Notes: a model not told the origin generated them from the sequence alone. A stretch of 23,071 nt of DNA from Bordetella parapertussis (GCA_945911685.1 CAMEAW010000036.1:1-23071); one strand, 5' to 3'; shown: positions 7,537 through 15,391, counted from the stretch's first letter. Made by a program: numbers and translations.

Positions 7537-9413
7537 GTGATCCATATTATGGCCTCTTGATGCTGTGCCTGATCGTTGTCGTGATTATGTTGGGCTTTCC
7601 AACCGCCTTTACCTTGATGGGTTTAGGCATGGCGTTTGGCTTCTTTGCCTTCTACGATCCAAGCGACGTCTGGACAAATAACAAGATTTTCACGTTGATG
7701 GTTCAGCGCACTTACGGAGGGATGACGAACGACACATTATTGTCAATCCCACTCTTTGTCTTGATGGGCTACGTGATGGAACGGGGTGCTCTAGTCGACA
7801 AAATGTTTCACAGCGTGCAGCTTGCCTTTCGAGGCATGCCAGCATCGCTAGCAGTTGCCACGCTGGTCATTTGTACCTTCTGGGGTATTGCCAGCGGCCT
7901 AGTTGGCGCGGTAGTGGTACTGATGGGCGTGATCGCGCTTAAGCCCATGCTCAACGCTGGCTATGATGTTCGCTTGGCTAGCGGCGTCATTACGGCTGGC
8001 GGCACACTTGGGATTTTGATTCCCCCGTCGGTGATGATTATTGTGTATGCCGCAGTGGCCGGTCAATCAGTTGTCAAGCTCTATGCGGCAGCGATGCTGC
8101 CAGGATTTTTCTTGGCATTGCTTTACTTGGTCTATGTGATTGGTTGGGCACTCATTGACCCAAAGATTGCGCCTAAGCTGCCTCCTGAAATGCTGAAGGT
8201 GCCTATCCCTGCTTCGGTAGCCTTTTTACGCGAGCATTATTCGACGAACTTTCTTGTGGCAACCATCAAAGCGGCCTTTGCACCCAGCCCGTTATTGAAC
8301 GCCCCCGAAGGAACGCGTATTACCTATGGCCGCATTATCAAGAATCTGATTTCTGCGCTGTTTCCTTTAATCATGACGGTCGCGCTGATCGCCGGCACGT
8401 GGTGGTATGTCGTGATACATCCCAAGGCACAGTTCGATGAGGCGCAAGCGGTGCTTGTGCTTGCTAAGCCGTTACCCGGCCCCACCACATCTGCCCCACC
8501 CAAAGCGCAAGAAGAGACCTTGGTAGAAATCGGCGCTGAGAGTACCTCAAGCTCACGCTCTTCAAGTAACACTGGAGGTGGTCTGATCGCGCTAGATGCC
8601 GATCCCGATAACGCTGATAGCCAAAAACCAGACGTCTACTCTCCGCCCTCAGATAACTTCTATCTGTACTTTGGGATCACGAGCTTTTTAACCCTATTTC
8701 TACTGCTCAACTATTACCGCAAATTAAGAGACGAACAATTTGAAATTCTCAAACTTCTCGTTGAATCCGTGATGCCTTTGGGTATTTTGACGGTCGTCGT
8801 GCTCGCGGTGATTTTGCTCGGCATCACAACGGCAACTGAATCGGCGGCGATCGGTGCGGCGGGCGCTTTCTTGCTGGCCTGGTCCTCGGGATCGTTTACT
8901 TTTGAACGCATGAAGCAAGCCGTATTCTTAACCACAAAAACCACCTCGATGGTTTGCTGGTTATTTGTTGGCTCGGCGCTGTTTTCAGCAGTCTTTGCGA
9001 TTTTGGGTGGCCAGCAGATCATCGAGAGCTGGGTGTTGGGTATGAACCTGTCGCCGCTGCAATTTATGCTGCTGTCTCAGGCTTTGATTTTTGTGCTCGG
9101 CTGGCCGCTTGAATGGACAGAAATCATCGTGATTTTTGTGCCAATCTTTTTACCTATGCTTTCGCACTTTAATATCGATCCGATCCTTTGGGGCACACTG
9201 GTCTTTGTGAACTTGCAAGCGGCATTCTTGTCGCCGCCAGTCGCGATGTCAGCGTTCTATCTTAAAGGGGTTGCGCCCCCACATGTGACGCTGAATCAGA
9301 TTTTTGCGGGCATGATGCCTTATATGTTTATCGTGATCATTTGCATGGCGATCATGTACGCTTGGCCTGGCATGACGCTGTGGCTCCCTAAATATCTTTA
9401 TGGTGGTGGTTAA
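7533..9413 (+). CDS. dctM: TRAP transporter large permease (DctM family) with large central insertion
   Basis: This 626-residue multi-span membrane protein is the ion-coupled translocating subunit of the TRAP system. The N-terminal half (about 1-215) and C-terminal half (about 408-626) match DctM, with conserved GTLGILIPPSVMII (158-170) and ITTATESAAIGAAGA (431-445). Typical DctM is about 425-450 residues. The excess is a segment of roughly 180 residues (about 225-405). It contains two extra hydrophobic stretches (about 273-296 and 376-394) flanking a hydrophilic Ser/Pro/Asp-rich region (297-375). Two added spans would keep the topology of the core. The ribosome-binding site AAAGGAG precedes the ATGA overlap with dctQ. 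The RidA-like gene follows within 10 bases. Confidence 0.92.
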   Translation: MSDPYYGLLMLCLIVVVIMLGFPTAFTLMGLGMAFGFFAFYDPSDVWTNNKIFTLMVQRTYGGMTNDTLLSIPLFVLMGYVMERGALVDKMFHSVQLAFRGMPASLAVATLVICTFWGIASGLVGAVVVLMGVIALKPMLNAGYDVRLASGVITAGGTLGILIPPSVMIIVYAAVAGQSVVKLYAAAMLPGFFLALLYLVYVIGWALIDPKIAPKLPPEMLKVPIPASVAFLREHYSTNFLVATIKAAFAPSPLLNAPEGTRITYGRIIKNLISALFPLIMTVALIAGTWWYVVIHPKAQFDEAQAVLVLAKPLPGPTTSAPPKAQEETLVEIGAESTSSSRSSSNTGGGLIALDADPDNADSQKPDVYSPPSDNFYLYFGITSFLTLFLLLNYYRKLRDEQFEILKLLVESVMPLGILTVVVLAVILLGITTATESAAIGAAGAFLLAWSSGSFTFERMKQAVFLTTKTTSMVCWLFVGSALFSAVFAILGGQQIIESWVLGMNLSPLQFMLLSQALIFVLGWPLEWTEIIVIFVPIFLPMLSHFNIDPILWGTLVFVNLQAAFLSPPVAMSAFYLKGVAPPHVTLNQIFAGMMPYMFIVIICMAIMYAWPGMTLWLPKYLYGGG

Positions 9414-9420
9414 AACCAAT

Positions 9421-9888
9421 ATGTCAGCAGAAGCCAAACTAAAAGAACTTGGGCTGCAATTGCCCACACCCCCGGTTCCCGTCGCAAGTTATGTGCCCTG
9501 GCGCAGGGCCGGTCAATTGCTTTATCTCTCAGGCCAAGGCCCACGCGATGACGCCGGCAAGATCAGCGTCGGGCGCTTGGGTCGTGACTGCTCGGTCGAG
9601 CGTGGCTACGCCGATGCGCGACGAGTTGGGTTGCAACTTTTAGCCACAATACGCGCAGCAATCGGTTCACTCGATCATGTCGAGGCCGTCATCAAACTGT
9701 TAGGTATGGTCAACGCCGAGCCCGACTTTGGCGAGCAGCCCCAGGTGATTAACGGCTGTTCTGATGTGCTGATTGAGGTGCTTGGTGAACGCGGCAAACA
9801 TGCCCGCTCAGCGGTTGGCATGGGCTCACTCCCTAACGCAATGACCGTTGAGGTTGAGGTAATTGTTTTAATAAAAGACGGGTTCTAA
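9421..9888 (+). CDS. RidA/YjgF/UK114-like protein
   Basis: This 155-residue protein has RidA-fold features. LLYLSGQGPRDDAGK (33-47) and the ending ARSAVGMGSLPNAMTVEVEVIVLIK keep the conserved arginine (R129 in ARSAV) that in RidA holds the substrate carboxylate. It resembles the longer YjgF_like_1 subgroup rather than E. coli RidA itself. RidA-type proteins hydrolyse reactive enamines/imines or act on related acyl compounds; the subgroup's exact reaction is often unknown. An ATG at 9400 in frame would add seven residues and overlap dctM. I chose 9421 because the family normally starts near this MSAEAKLKELG and a GGTGGTGG stretch lies 8-15 bases upstream. Its position makes it the last gene of the TRAP operon. 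Confidence 0.87.
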   Translation: MSAEAKLKELGLQLPTPPVPVASYVPWRRAGQLLYLSGQGPRDDAGKISVGRLGRDCSVERGYADARRVGLQLLATIRAAIGSLDHVEAVIKLLGMVNAEPDFGEQPQVINGCSDVLIEVLGERGKHARSAVGMGSLPNAMTVEVEVIVLIKDGF

Positions 9889-9896
9889 ACCTGCAA

Positions 9897-9916
9897 GCGC
9901 ACCGCATGCGGTGCGC
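9897..9916. repeat. Perfect 20-base palindrome between convergent genes
   Basis: GCGCACCG (9897-9904), CATG, CGGTGCGC (9909-9916) is fully self-complementary and would form a stable hairpin. It sits 8 bases after the RidA-like stop, before the convergent metallopeptidase gene. No T-run follows on the plus strand. It may act as a transcript 3'-end stabiliser or weak terminator. Confidence 0.5.
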
Positions 9917-9964
9917 AAGTGATCCTCAACGGCAGAGCCGCTCGCCTGCTCGGCGAATGGCTGA

Positions 9965-10597
9965 TTAGCCGCAGTGCGAATGCTTGCCAAACAGCTGCTC
10001 GAGAAACTCGACATACTTCGGTTGGTTTTTTACGATGAGCTTGCAATTAAAAGGCTCTTGCTGGATTTGTCCAAACAGATAGATCGTCCCTGAGATTGCA
10101 AAATACTCACGCGCATTAGATAAAAAGTGGGATTTCACCGCGCTGGCTGGGTACATTTTTTCGCTAAGAGCTCGCTCGTAGGCTGCTATTACAGTCGCAT
10201 TATTAAAATCCCACTTATTTGCATCGTACGCGTGTAGCATCTCGTGCAATAAGATCGGCCGCTTGGAGTCCATTGGAATCAAGTCAGTCACCACCTGCCC
10301 TTTCGGCTTTGGCGTGGCATTTTTTCGACGATACAACGCATGTGTGCCAGTAGCGCTAAATTCTGGATCAGCAAAAATCGGAATCGTTTTCATAAATGCC
10401 AGCATCTCTGCTGGCAAACCAACCGACTCAATCACCTTTATTTGTTCGATGTAGCTCGGCGTCAAGGCTTGCCGTTGGGCGGGTGACAAGCGCGACATAT
10501 CCACCAAAAAACCGCGAAACTCGGGGTGTGCAACGGCTTGAGACAAACAAGAATGTGAGAAAACTAGACTCAACAGAAAAAAAGCAATTTTTAGCAT
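9965..10597 (-). CDS. Small exported zinc metallopeptidase (HExxH)
   Basis: This 210-residue protein begins at the ATG at 10597, preceded by AAGG at good spacing. The first 20 or so residues (MLKIAFFLLSLVFSHSCLSQ) are a signal peptide. An upstream in-frame TTG at 10669 would add 24 charged residues ahead of the signal and is less likely. The zinc site is LLHEMLHAYDA (H118, E119, H122), with SNAREYFA supplying a likely third ligand or helper glutamate at E164. This is a gluzincin arrangement also seen in lethal-factor-like/Pro-Pro endopeptidase and MtfA-type proteins. The C-terminus has two cysteines that could form a disulfide. The substrate is unknown. It is the last gene of a minus-strand group with the TPR fragments. 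Confidence 0.72.
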   Translation of the reverse strand: MLKIAFFLLSLVFSHSCLSQAVAHPEFRGFLVDMSRLSPAQRQALTPSYIEQIKVIESVGLPAEMLAFMKTIPIFADPEFSATGTHALYRRKNATPKPKGQVVTDLIPMDSKRPILLHEMLHAYDANKWDFNNATVIAAYERALSEKMYPASAVKSHFLSNAREYFAISGTIYLFGQIQQEPFNCKLIVKNQPKYVEFLEQLFGKHSHCG

Positions 10598-10696
10598 GCC
10601 AGCCTTAATAAAAAATCTTAGCCTCTTAGACTCGTCTGAACCCTGAGTCTCAACTTCTACAGTAAACAAACGCGCAAAATTCTTAACAGTAATGCC

Positions 10697-11479
10697 CTAA
10701 TGCTCGCCGAGTACTGTCTTGGCAATGCGCTGACCAGCTTGCGGCCCGCGCGTAGTCAACCAATTTGGATTCGCCTCTAGCAAGTTTGTCATCATCTCTT
10801 TCGCTTTAACGCGCTCACCCAACCGGTGCATCGTATAGGCATATCTAAACTGATGTGTCGGCTCGACGGGGTCTAACTCAATTGCGCGCAAAATTAAAAT
10901 TTTTGCCTCTTTTAAATCATTGAGTTCGGTACTCACAAAAGCCGCATGTGAATACGCCCATGAGGCTCTCGGGTTGACCTTGATCGCTGCAGCAAATTCT
11001 GTATAGGCTTTACGCAGGGCTTCTTTGGTGGGGGGCTGGCGGTCTACTGCACGCATGTACTCGAGCCCCAAGTGAATGTGACAGCCCGGCGATTGCACCG
11101 GTAACGCGCAGGCCTTTTCGAATTGTTGGACCGCGGCAACACGATCACCCGAGGCGCGCAACGCGACGCCTTTCGCGTTAAAGCCAAGCGGACTAGATGG
11201 GGTAAGCAAAATAGCGCGGTCAGCGTACTCGATCGACTGTGCATAGCGTTTTTGGCTAACTTCAAATTCAGACAGTCCGATTAACGCTGGGAAAAAATCT
11301 GGGTCTATAGAAAGTGCCTCAAGTAAATACTGCTCACGCTCAGAGACAGGAGCAAGGGTTGAACGAAGCCAAAGCGCAAACTTACGCTCAGCCGGAGTTC
11401 CTGAGATTATCATTGGGCGTAAAACTTCTAAGGCTAGCTCTGGCTTACCCAACCGCTGGGCGGCCAGTGCTGCGCGCAA
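10697..11479 (-). CDS. TPR protein, probably the C-terminal part of a broken gene
   Basis: This 260-residue protein is built of tetratricopeptide-like helical pairs. The clearest repeats are at about 46-78, 79-111, 112-145, 152-188 and 189-222 (for example AILLTPSSPLGFNAKGVALRA and AIELDPVEPTHQFRYAYTMHR). The only usable start in frame is a TTG at 11479 with a poor GAG site. The same frame stays open to 11524 and reads as coding-like sequence (LLAFDLYAHFEPLRAALAAQ), with no ATG or GTG before a TGA at 11525-11527. That, and the absence of a signal or membrane segment, suggests the true N-terminus is the ORF at 11509-11931 in another frame. TPR proteins serve as protein-binding scaffolds; partner unknown. 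Confidence 0.6.
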   Translation of the reverse strand: MRAALAAQRLGKPELALEVLRPMIISGTPAERKFALWLRSTLAPVSEREQYLLEALSIDPDFFPALIGLSEFEVSQKRYAQSIEYADRAILLTPSSPLGFNAKGVALRASGDRVAAVQQFEKACALPVQSPGCHIHLGLEYMRAVDRQPPTKEALRKAYTEFAAAIKVNPRASWAYSHAAFVSTELNDLKEAKILILRAIELDPVEPTHQFRYAYTMHRLGERVKAKEMMTNLLEANPNWLTTRGPQAGQRIAKTVLGEH

Positions 11480-11508
11480 GGGCTCAAAATGGGCATATAA
11501 GTCGAAGG

Positions 11509-11931
11509 CTAGCAGTTTGTGATGTCACCCGAGATAACTTGCGGATGTTTCTGAAAAACAAAACGCACTGCTTGTTCAATCGACTGAAGTGAAATACCGC
11601 CAACGCTCGCCTCAATTTTTGCATCAGTGCCCTTCGACATGCCACTAAACAATGCGTTCTCCGGGCCATCGACCCCACCCTTGGGATTAGTGTTCGCAAT
11701 GGATTTGTAGGCATTAATTTCGTCTAGCAGACGTTGAACGACCACCTCGCTCTTAAAGCCCTGAGTCTCTAAGCTCTCGGGGATCTCGATACGGTCGAGC
11801 ACGACTGCGGTTGGTTGAAAGACCGACTTAAATACAAAACCAGTTCCAAATAGAGCGCTCGCACTGATAATGAGTGACGTGACCGTTTTTGAGACGCTTT
11901 GAACGATATTGAGGTGATCAGCGAGAGCCAT
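11509..11931 (-). CDS. Membrane-anchored N-terminal fragment, probably of the same TPR protein
   Basis: This 140-residue ORF starts at an ATG at 11931 with AAGGA nine bases upstream. It has one hydrophobic segment (about residues 15-38, VTSLIISASALFGTGFVFK) and then a soluble region (DRIEIPESLETQGFKSEVVVQRLLDEI). It ends abruptly at TAG 11509-11511, in the middle of what looks like a domain (PQVISGDITNC). From memory, some membrane-anchored TPR proteins have this sort of N-terminal region followed by about 50-60 more residues before the repeats. The downstream TPR ORF is in a different frame and directly adjacent. I therefore read the pair as one gene damaged by an internal deletion and frameshift. 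A genuine two-gene coupled arrangement is the alternative. Confidence 0.6.
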   Translation of the reverse strand: MALADHLNIVQSVSKTVTSLIISASALFGTGFVFKSVFQPTAVVLDRIEIPESLETQGFKSEVVVQRLLDEINAYKSIANTNPKGGVDGPENALFSGMSKGTDAKIEASVGGISLQSIEQAVRFVFQKHPQVISGDITNC

Positions 11932-12187
11932 CCAGGCGCTTCCTTCAAGACTTGGGCAAAGTTACCCCTACAAAAGACCCCGAGATATTAACTTGGGCTC
12001 AGCCTCTTGAGTTCGAGCAACGTCCGAACCCTTGTGTTGTTGGGATTTATTGCGAGGAAGCGACGAATTTTCGCCTGAGGCTTCAGCCATTCGAAACCTA
12101 GGCTTTGGCGATAAAAAATTTCTGGATAGCCTAAGACTGTTTGATTATGGTAATTTAAGGGTCTCACAAAACCAATACAGACAAGCC

Positions 12188-13801
12188 ATGAACACATCAG
12201 CAACCATACAAAACGTTGACGCCATTATTGTTGGCTCCGGCTTTGCGGGGATGTACCAATTACATAGCCTGCGCGACAAACTGGGCTTAAATGCCAAAGT
12301 GATCGAACGCGGTGCAGGCGTGGGTGGCACTTGGTACTGGAATCGCTACCCGGGTGCGCGTTGCGACTCTGAAAGCCATACTTACATGTATTATTTTTCG
12401 CAAGAACTCGTGCAAGAGTGGGAGTGGTCAGAGCGCTACCCCCAACAGGCCGAGATTTTGCGTTACATGAATTTTGTGGCCGACAAACTCAATCTGCGCT
12501 CGGATATCAAGCTCAACACGGCGATGACACAGGCGCATTTTAATGAAGCCACGAATCGCTGGTTGGTCACGACCGACACCGGCGAACAATACAACGCCCA
12601 GTTCTTGATTACTGCGGTTGGATGTTTGTCTAATGCCAACGTGCCTAAGATTGCTGGTTTGGATGACTTTAAGGGCGACTGGTACCACACGGGTCAGTGG
12701 CCGCACGAGGGCGTTGATTTCACTGGCAAGCGGGTCGGTATTATCGGCACTGGTTCAACTGGCATTCAGGCAATCCCTGTGATTGCTGCACAGGCCAAGC
12801 ATTTGACGGTGTTTCAGCGTACCGCAAACTACAGCCTGCCGGCTCGCCATCACCCCTTGACCCCAGAGTTCAAAAAGTACGCCAAAGAGCACTCTGCAGA
12901 TATTTATAAGGTCATGACCTCTAATACCAATGGGCATGCATTTTATATTGATGATCGCTCAGCCGTTGAGACCCCAGCTGACGTTCGCCAAAAAACGTAC
13001 GAAGACAAATGGGAAATGGGCGGCTTTCAGTTCAGAGCCTCTTATCGCGATCTGTTAACCGACGATGCAGCCAACAAAACTGCGGCAGACTTTATCCGCG
13101 AAAAGATTCGTGGCATCGTCAAAGACCCGAAAATGGGTGAAGTGTTATCAGACATCGACCATCCGTTTGCGGGCAAGCGGCCGCCGATTGACGATCACTA
13201 CTTCGAGACCTATAACCGCGACAACGTCGCACTCGTTGACCTGCGCTCAGCACCAATCGAAAAAATTACGGCCAAAGGCATTAAGACCACCGAGCAAGAG
13301 TACGAACTCGACATTATCGTGTTTGCGACTGGTTTTGATGCCATGACCGGCTCGCTTGTCAGGCTGGATATTGTGGGTCGTAACAAGCGCACATTGAAAG
13401 ATTACTGGAGCGCCGGCCCTCGCACTAATTTGGGTCTGCAAGTGCCAGGTTTCCCGAACATGTTCACGATCACAGGCCCCGGCAGCCCATCGGTACTCAG
13501 TAATATGCCACCTACAATTGAACAGCACGTCGAGTGGATCAGCGACTGCATCAGCAAAATGAAGGCAAAGGGCTTGACCTGCGTCGAAACCAGCGAAGCT
13601 GCTAGTGAAGCCTGGCAAAAAGAAGTTGATCGTGCGGCCAACGCCACTCTGCTGCCCAAAGTCAAACACTCTTGGTATTTAGGTGCAAACGTGCCCGGCA
13701 AGCCGCAGGTATTCATGCCCTATGCGGGTGGCTTTGCCCACTACCGTACGATCTGCGACAAGGTGGCTAGCGAGGGCTACAAAGGCTTTGAAATGACCTG
13801 A
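12188..13801 (+). CDS. Baeyer-Villiger monooxygenase (flavin monooxygenase, CHMO type)
   Basis: This 537-residue class B flavoprotein uses FAD, NADPH and O2 to insert an oxygen next to a ketone carbonyl, giving an ester or lactone. The FAD Rossmann motif GSGFAG is at 16-21 and the NADPH Rossmann motif GTGSTG at 187-192. Between them is the type I fingerprint FKGDWYHTGQWP (161-172), matching FxGxxxHxxxW(P/D). The second family element is DIIVFATGFDAMTG. The length fits cyclohexanone monooxygenase (about 540). The frame is open back to 12032, but the ATG at 12188 begins just before the FAD motif, as in the family. It is a single gene followed by an unrelated promoter region. Ketone substrate unknown; the hydrolases elsewhere in the window could act on its ester products. 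Confidence 0.93.
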   Translation: MNTSATIQNVDAIIVGSGFAGMYQLHSLRDKLGLNAKVIERGAGVGGTWYWNRYPGARCDSESHTYMYYFSQELVQEWEWSERYPQQAEILRYMNFVADKLNLRSDIKLNTAMTQAHFNEATNRWLVTTDTGEQYNAQFLITAVGCLSNANVPKIAGLDDFKGDWYHTGQWPHEGVDFTGKRVGIIGTGSTGIQAIPVIAAQAKHLTVFQRTANYSLPARHHPLTPEFKKYAKEHSADIYKVMTSNTNGHAFYIDDRSAVETPADVRQKTYEDKWEMGGFQFRASYRDLLTDDAANKTAADFIREKIRGIVKDPKMGEVLSDIDHPFAGKRPPIDDHYFETYNRDNVALVDLRSAPIEKITAKGIKTTEQEYELDIIVFATGFDAMTGSLVRLDIVGRNKRTLKDYWSAGPRTNLGLQVPGFPNMFTITGPGSPSVLSNMPPTIEQHVEWISDCISKMKAKGLTCVETSEAASEAWQKEVDRAANATLLPKVKHSWYLGANVPGKPQVFMPYAGGFAHYRTICDKVASEGYKGFEMT

Positions 13802-13821
13802 GCCAGCTGCGGGCTAGCTCA
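13799..13821 (+). terminator. Hairpin at the BVMO stop codon, weak terminator candidate
   Basis: TGAGCCAGC (13799-13807, including the stop codon) pairs with GCTAGCTCA (13813-13821), with one mismatch and a five-base loop. No T-run follows, so termination is uncertain. Confidence 0.3.
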
Positions 13822-13868
13822 ATGGCTGCCCTCAGTGACCGCTCAGGCTAAATATAGCTTTGTTATTG

Positions 13869-13940
13869 GCCTAATTTAGGCTGACTTCTACACAGATTTG
13901 TCCATATCCCTACTAGTGCGATAATCGCATTACTAGGGAT
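13869..13940 (+). promoter_or_regulatory. Multi-palindrome promoter region of the 458-residue protein gene
   Basis: A candidate promoter has TTGTCC at 13898-13903 and GATAAT at 13920-13925 with a 16-base spacer. Symmetric elements are layered on it. A 13-base palindrome TGCGATAATCGCA (13917-13929) covers the -10. An inverted pair ATCCCTA (13906-13912) / TAGGGAT (13934-13940) surrounds it. A direct repeat TACTAG lies at 13911-13916 and 13931-13936, exactly 20 bases apart. A further palindrome GCCTAA-T-TTAGGC lies at 13869-13881. The layout suggests control by at least one dimeric regulator; none is encoded nearby. Confidence 0.6.
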
Positions 13941-13990
13941 TTCTACTTACCCTGCAACTTTTTCTCATCCACGACTAAGGTTCTGCGTTC

Positions 13991-15367
13991 ATGGCACAAA
14001 ATCTCGATCTGCTGAAAATCGCTCAAGAAGAGCAAAACGGCGACCTCTTCAAAATGCTTGATGGCATTTACAAGCGCTCGGCCATTAAACCGACTGATTG
14101 CCCCGACGCAATCATCTGGGAAGGCGGCAGCACCGCTGGCGGCGTCAAACCCGTCGCCCATGCCTTTACCGATATGTTTGCCTTGAACGGCACACTGATG
14201 GCGCTAGACGTCTTAGGCCTGCCGTTTTTAGGCGTTCCGATGATGGCGCAGTTTCGCCACGACAGCAAACTCGCTTCACTTGAGTGGTTTGGCAAACTCG
14301 ACTACACCGCGCTGAAGTGGTCAACAGCCGGTGACTTCATGGTCAACGAAGGCGGCAAAAAAGTTGTAGTGAATGGCAAATCAGCCAACGCGCCTCTGCG
14401 CACCGCTGCAGGCGTGTACTGCAACGTACGCCCTTACGGCGGCATCACCAGCATTCGCTTTATGCCAGGCCTGCCTTACTCGCAAGACAAAAAGAAATTT
14501 AAAGTTGATCCCGCAACTGGTGTGATTCACTCTGAAATGAACACCCCCGGTGTGCGTATGGCCTACGCCGCACGTCTGTTCTTGAAGATGGTGCACGAAA
14601 CCGGCCAGATCGGTCGCGTGGCCACCAAGCCCACACAGGCGCAAGAAGACGCGATCAACGCTGGCATCATGCGCTGGTTGTTACAAGGCACCAAATTCAA
14701 ACTGAAGCGTCAGTACACCGTAGACGCCTACGAAGAACATCGCGCTAACGTTGATGCCATTGTTGCTTGCTTGCCAAAAGACTTCAAAGACGGCATGGAA
14801 AACTGGGGCGGTGATATTTACGAACACATCTCAGACACAAACTTTGGTTTGTTGCTGCATGACATGATTCGTCAACGCCCTTGTATTATTTACGCAACCG
14901 ACCTTGATGGCGACCGCCTGACAGATTTGATGGCTGACGCGCCTGATGTGTTGCGCGATTGGGGTCAAATCATCATTGATCGTGTTGGCGCTAAAGTTGA
15001 CATGAAAAAATTGTGGGTTGAAATGGGTTACACCATGACCAACGGTAAAGACATGACCAGCGTGATGTATCGCGTACATGGCGCTCCAATTTATGAACAA
15101 ACTTTGGGTTCAGCTGACGCGATGTTGTTGCGCTTGCTGGATGGCGACGAAACAGTTGGTGGCGAAAAGCAACCGTACGATCCACGCATTCACTTTGTGC
15201 TGATTAACGAAGCGTATAAAGCAGCTAACCCAGGCAACAAACAGTTGTCTGATTGGCTCGACGCACAGCTAGCCACCTTCGACAAAATCTTCGGTGAAAA
15301 GCGTCCACGTTACTTAGATGGTTACGCACAGCTGAAGGACGCAATCAAGCCTTGGGGCACTGCTTAA
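13991..15367 (+). CDS. 458-residue protein of unrecognised family, probably cytoplasmic
   Basis: I do not recognise this protein. It has no signal peptide. An early region (about residues 40-95) is rich in Gly, Ala and hydrophobics (IIWEGGSTAGGVKPVAHAF, then DVLGLPFLGVPMMAQFRHD). The rest is polar and mixed, with several aromatic/Gly motifs such as CNVRPYGGITSIRFMPGLPY (about 144-163) and NWGGDIYEHISDTNFGLLLH (about 271-290). Cysteines are scattered, with no metal-binding spacing that I can name. An AAGG site lies ten bases before the ATG. Synonymous choices such as frequent GGT, GTT and AAA in its second half, a structured promoter and a strong terminator suggest a well-expressed, regulated single gene. 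Its position after the BVMO raises the possibility of a role in the same catabolism, but nothing in the sequence proves it. Confidence 0.88.
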   Translation: MAQNLDLLKIAQEEQNGDLFKMLDGIYKRSAIKPTDCPDAIIWEGGSTAGGVKPVAHAFTDMFALNGTLMALDVLGLPFLGVPMMAQFRHDSKLASLEWFGKLDYTALKWSTAGDFMVNEGGKKVVVNGKSANAPLRTAAGVYCNVRPYGGITSIRFMPGLPYSQDKKKFKVDPATGVIHSEMNTPGVRMAYAARLFLKMVHETGQIGRVATKPTQAQEDAINAGIMRWLLQGTKFKLKRQYTVDAYEEHRANVDAIVACLPKDFKDGMENWGGDIYEHISDTNFGLLLHDMIRQRPCIIYATDLDGDRLTDLMADAPDVLRDWGQIIIDRVGAKVDMKKLWVEMGYTMTNGKDMTSVMYRVHGAPIYEQTLGSADAMLLRLLDGDETVGGEKQPYDPRIHFVLINEAYKAANPGNKQLSDWLDAQLATFDKIFGEKRPRYLDGYAQLKDAIKPWGTA

Positions 15368-15391
15368 GTCATAGTCTCTTTTTGAGAGAAG

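Noticed and set aside
9897..9916. Intrinsic terminator for the TRAP-RidA operon
   Set aside because: The palindrome is strong but is followed by AAGTGATCC rather than a T-run, so I list it as a palindrome only.
10598..10669. TTG start adding 24 residues to the metallopeptidase
   Set aside because: It would bury the signal peptide behind a charged stretch; the ATG at 10597 has an AAGG site.
12032..12187. N-terminal extension of 52 codons on the BVMO
   Set aside because: The BVMO family starts just before the GxGxxG motif; the ATG at 12188 gives the family length, and the extension is Arg/Phe-rich with no conserved look.
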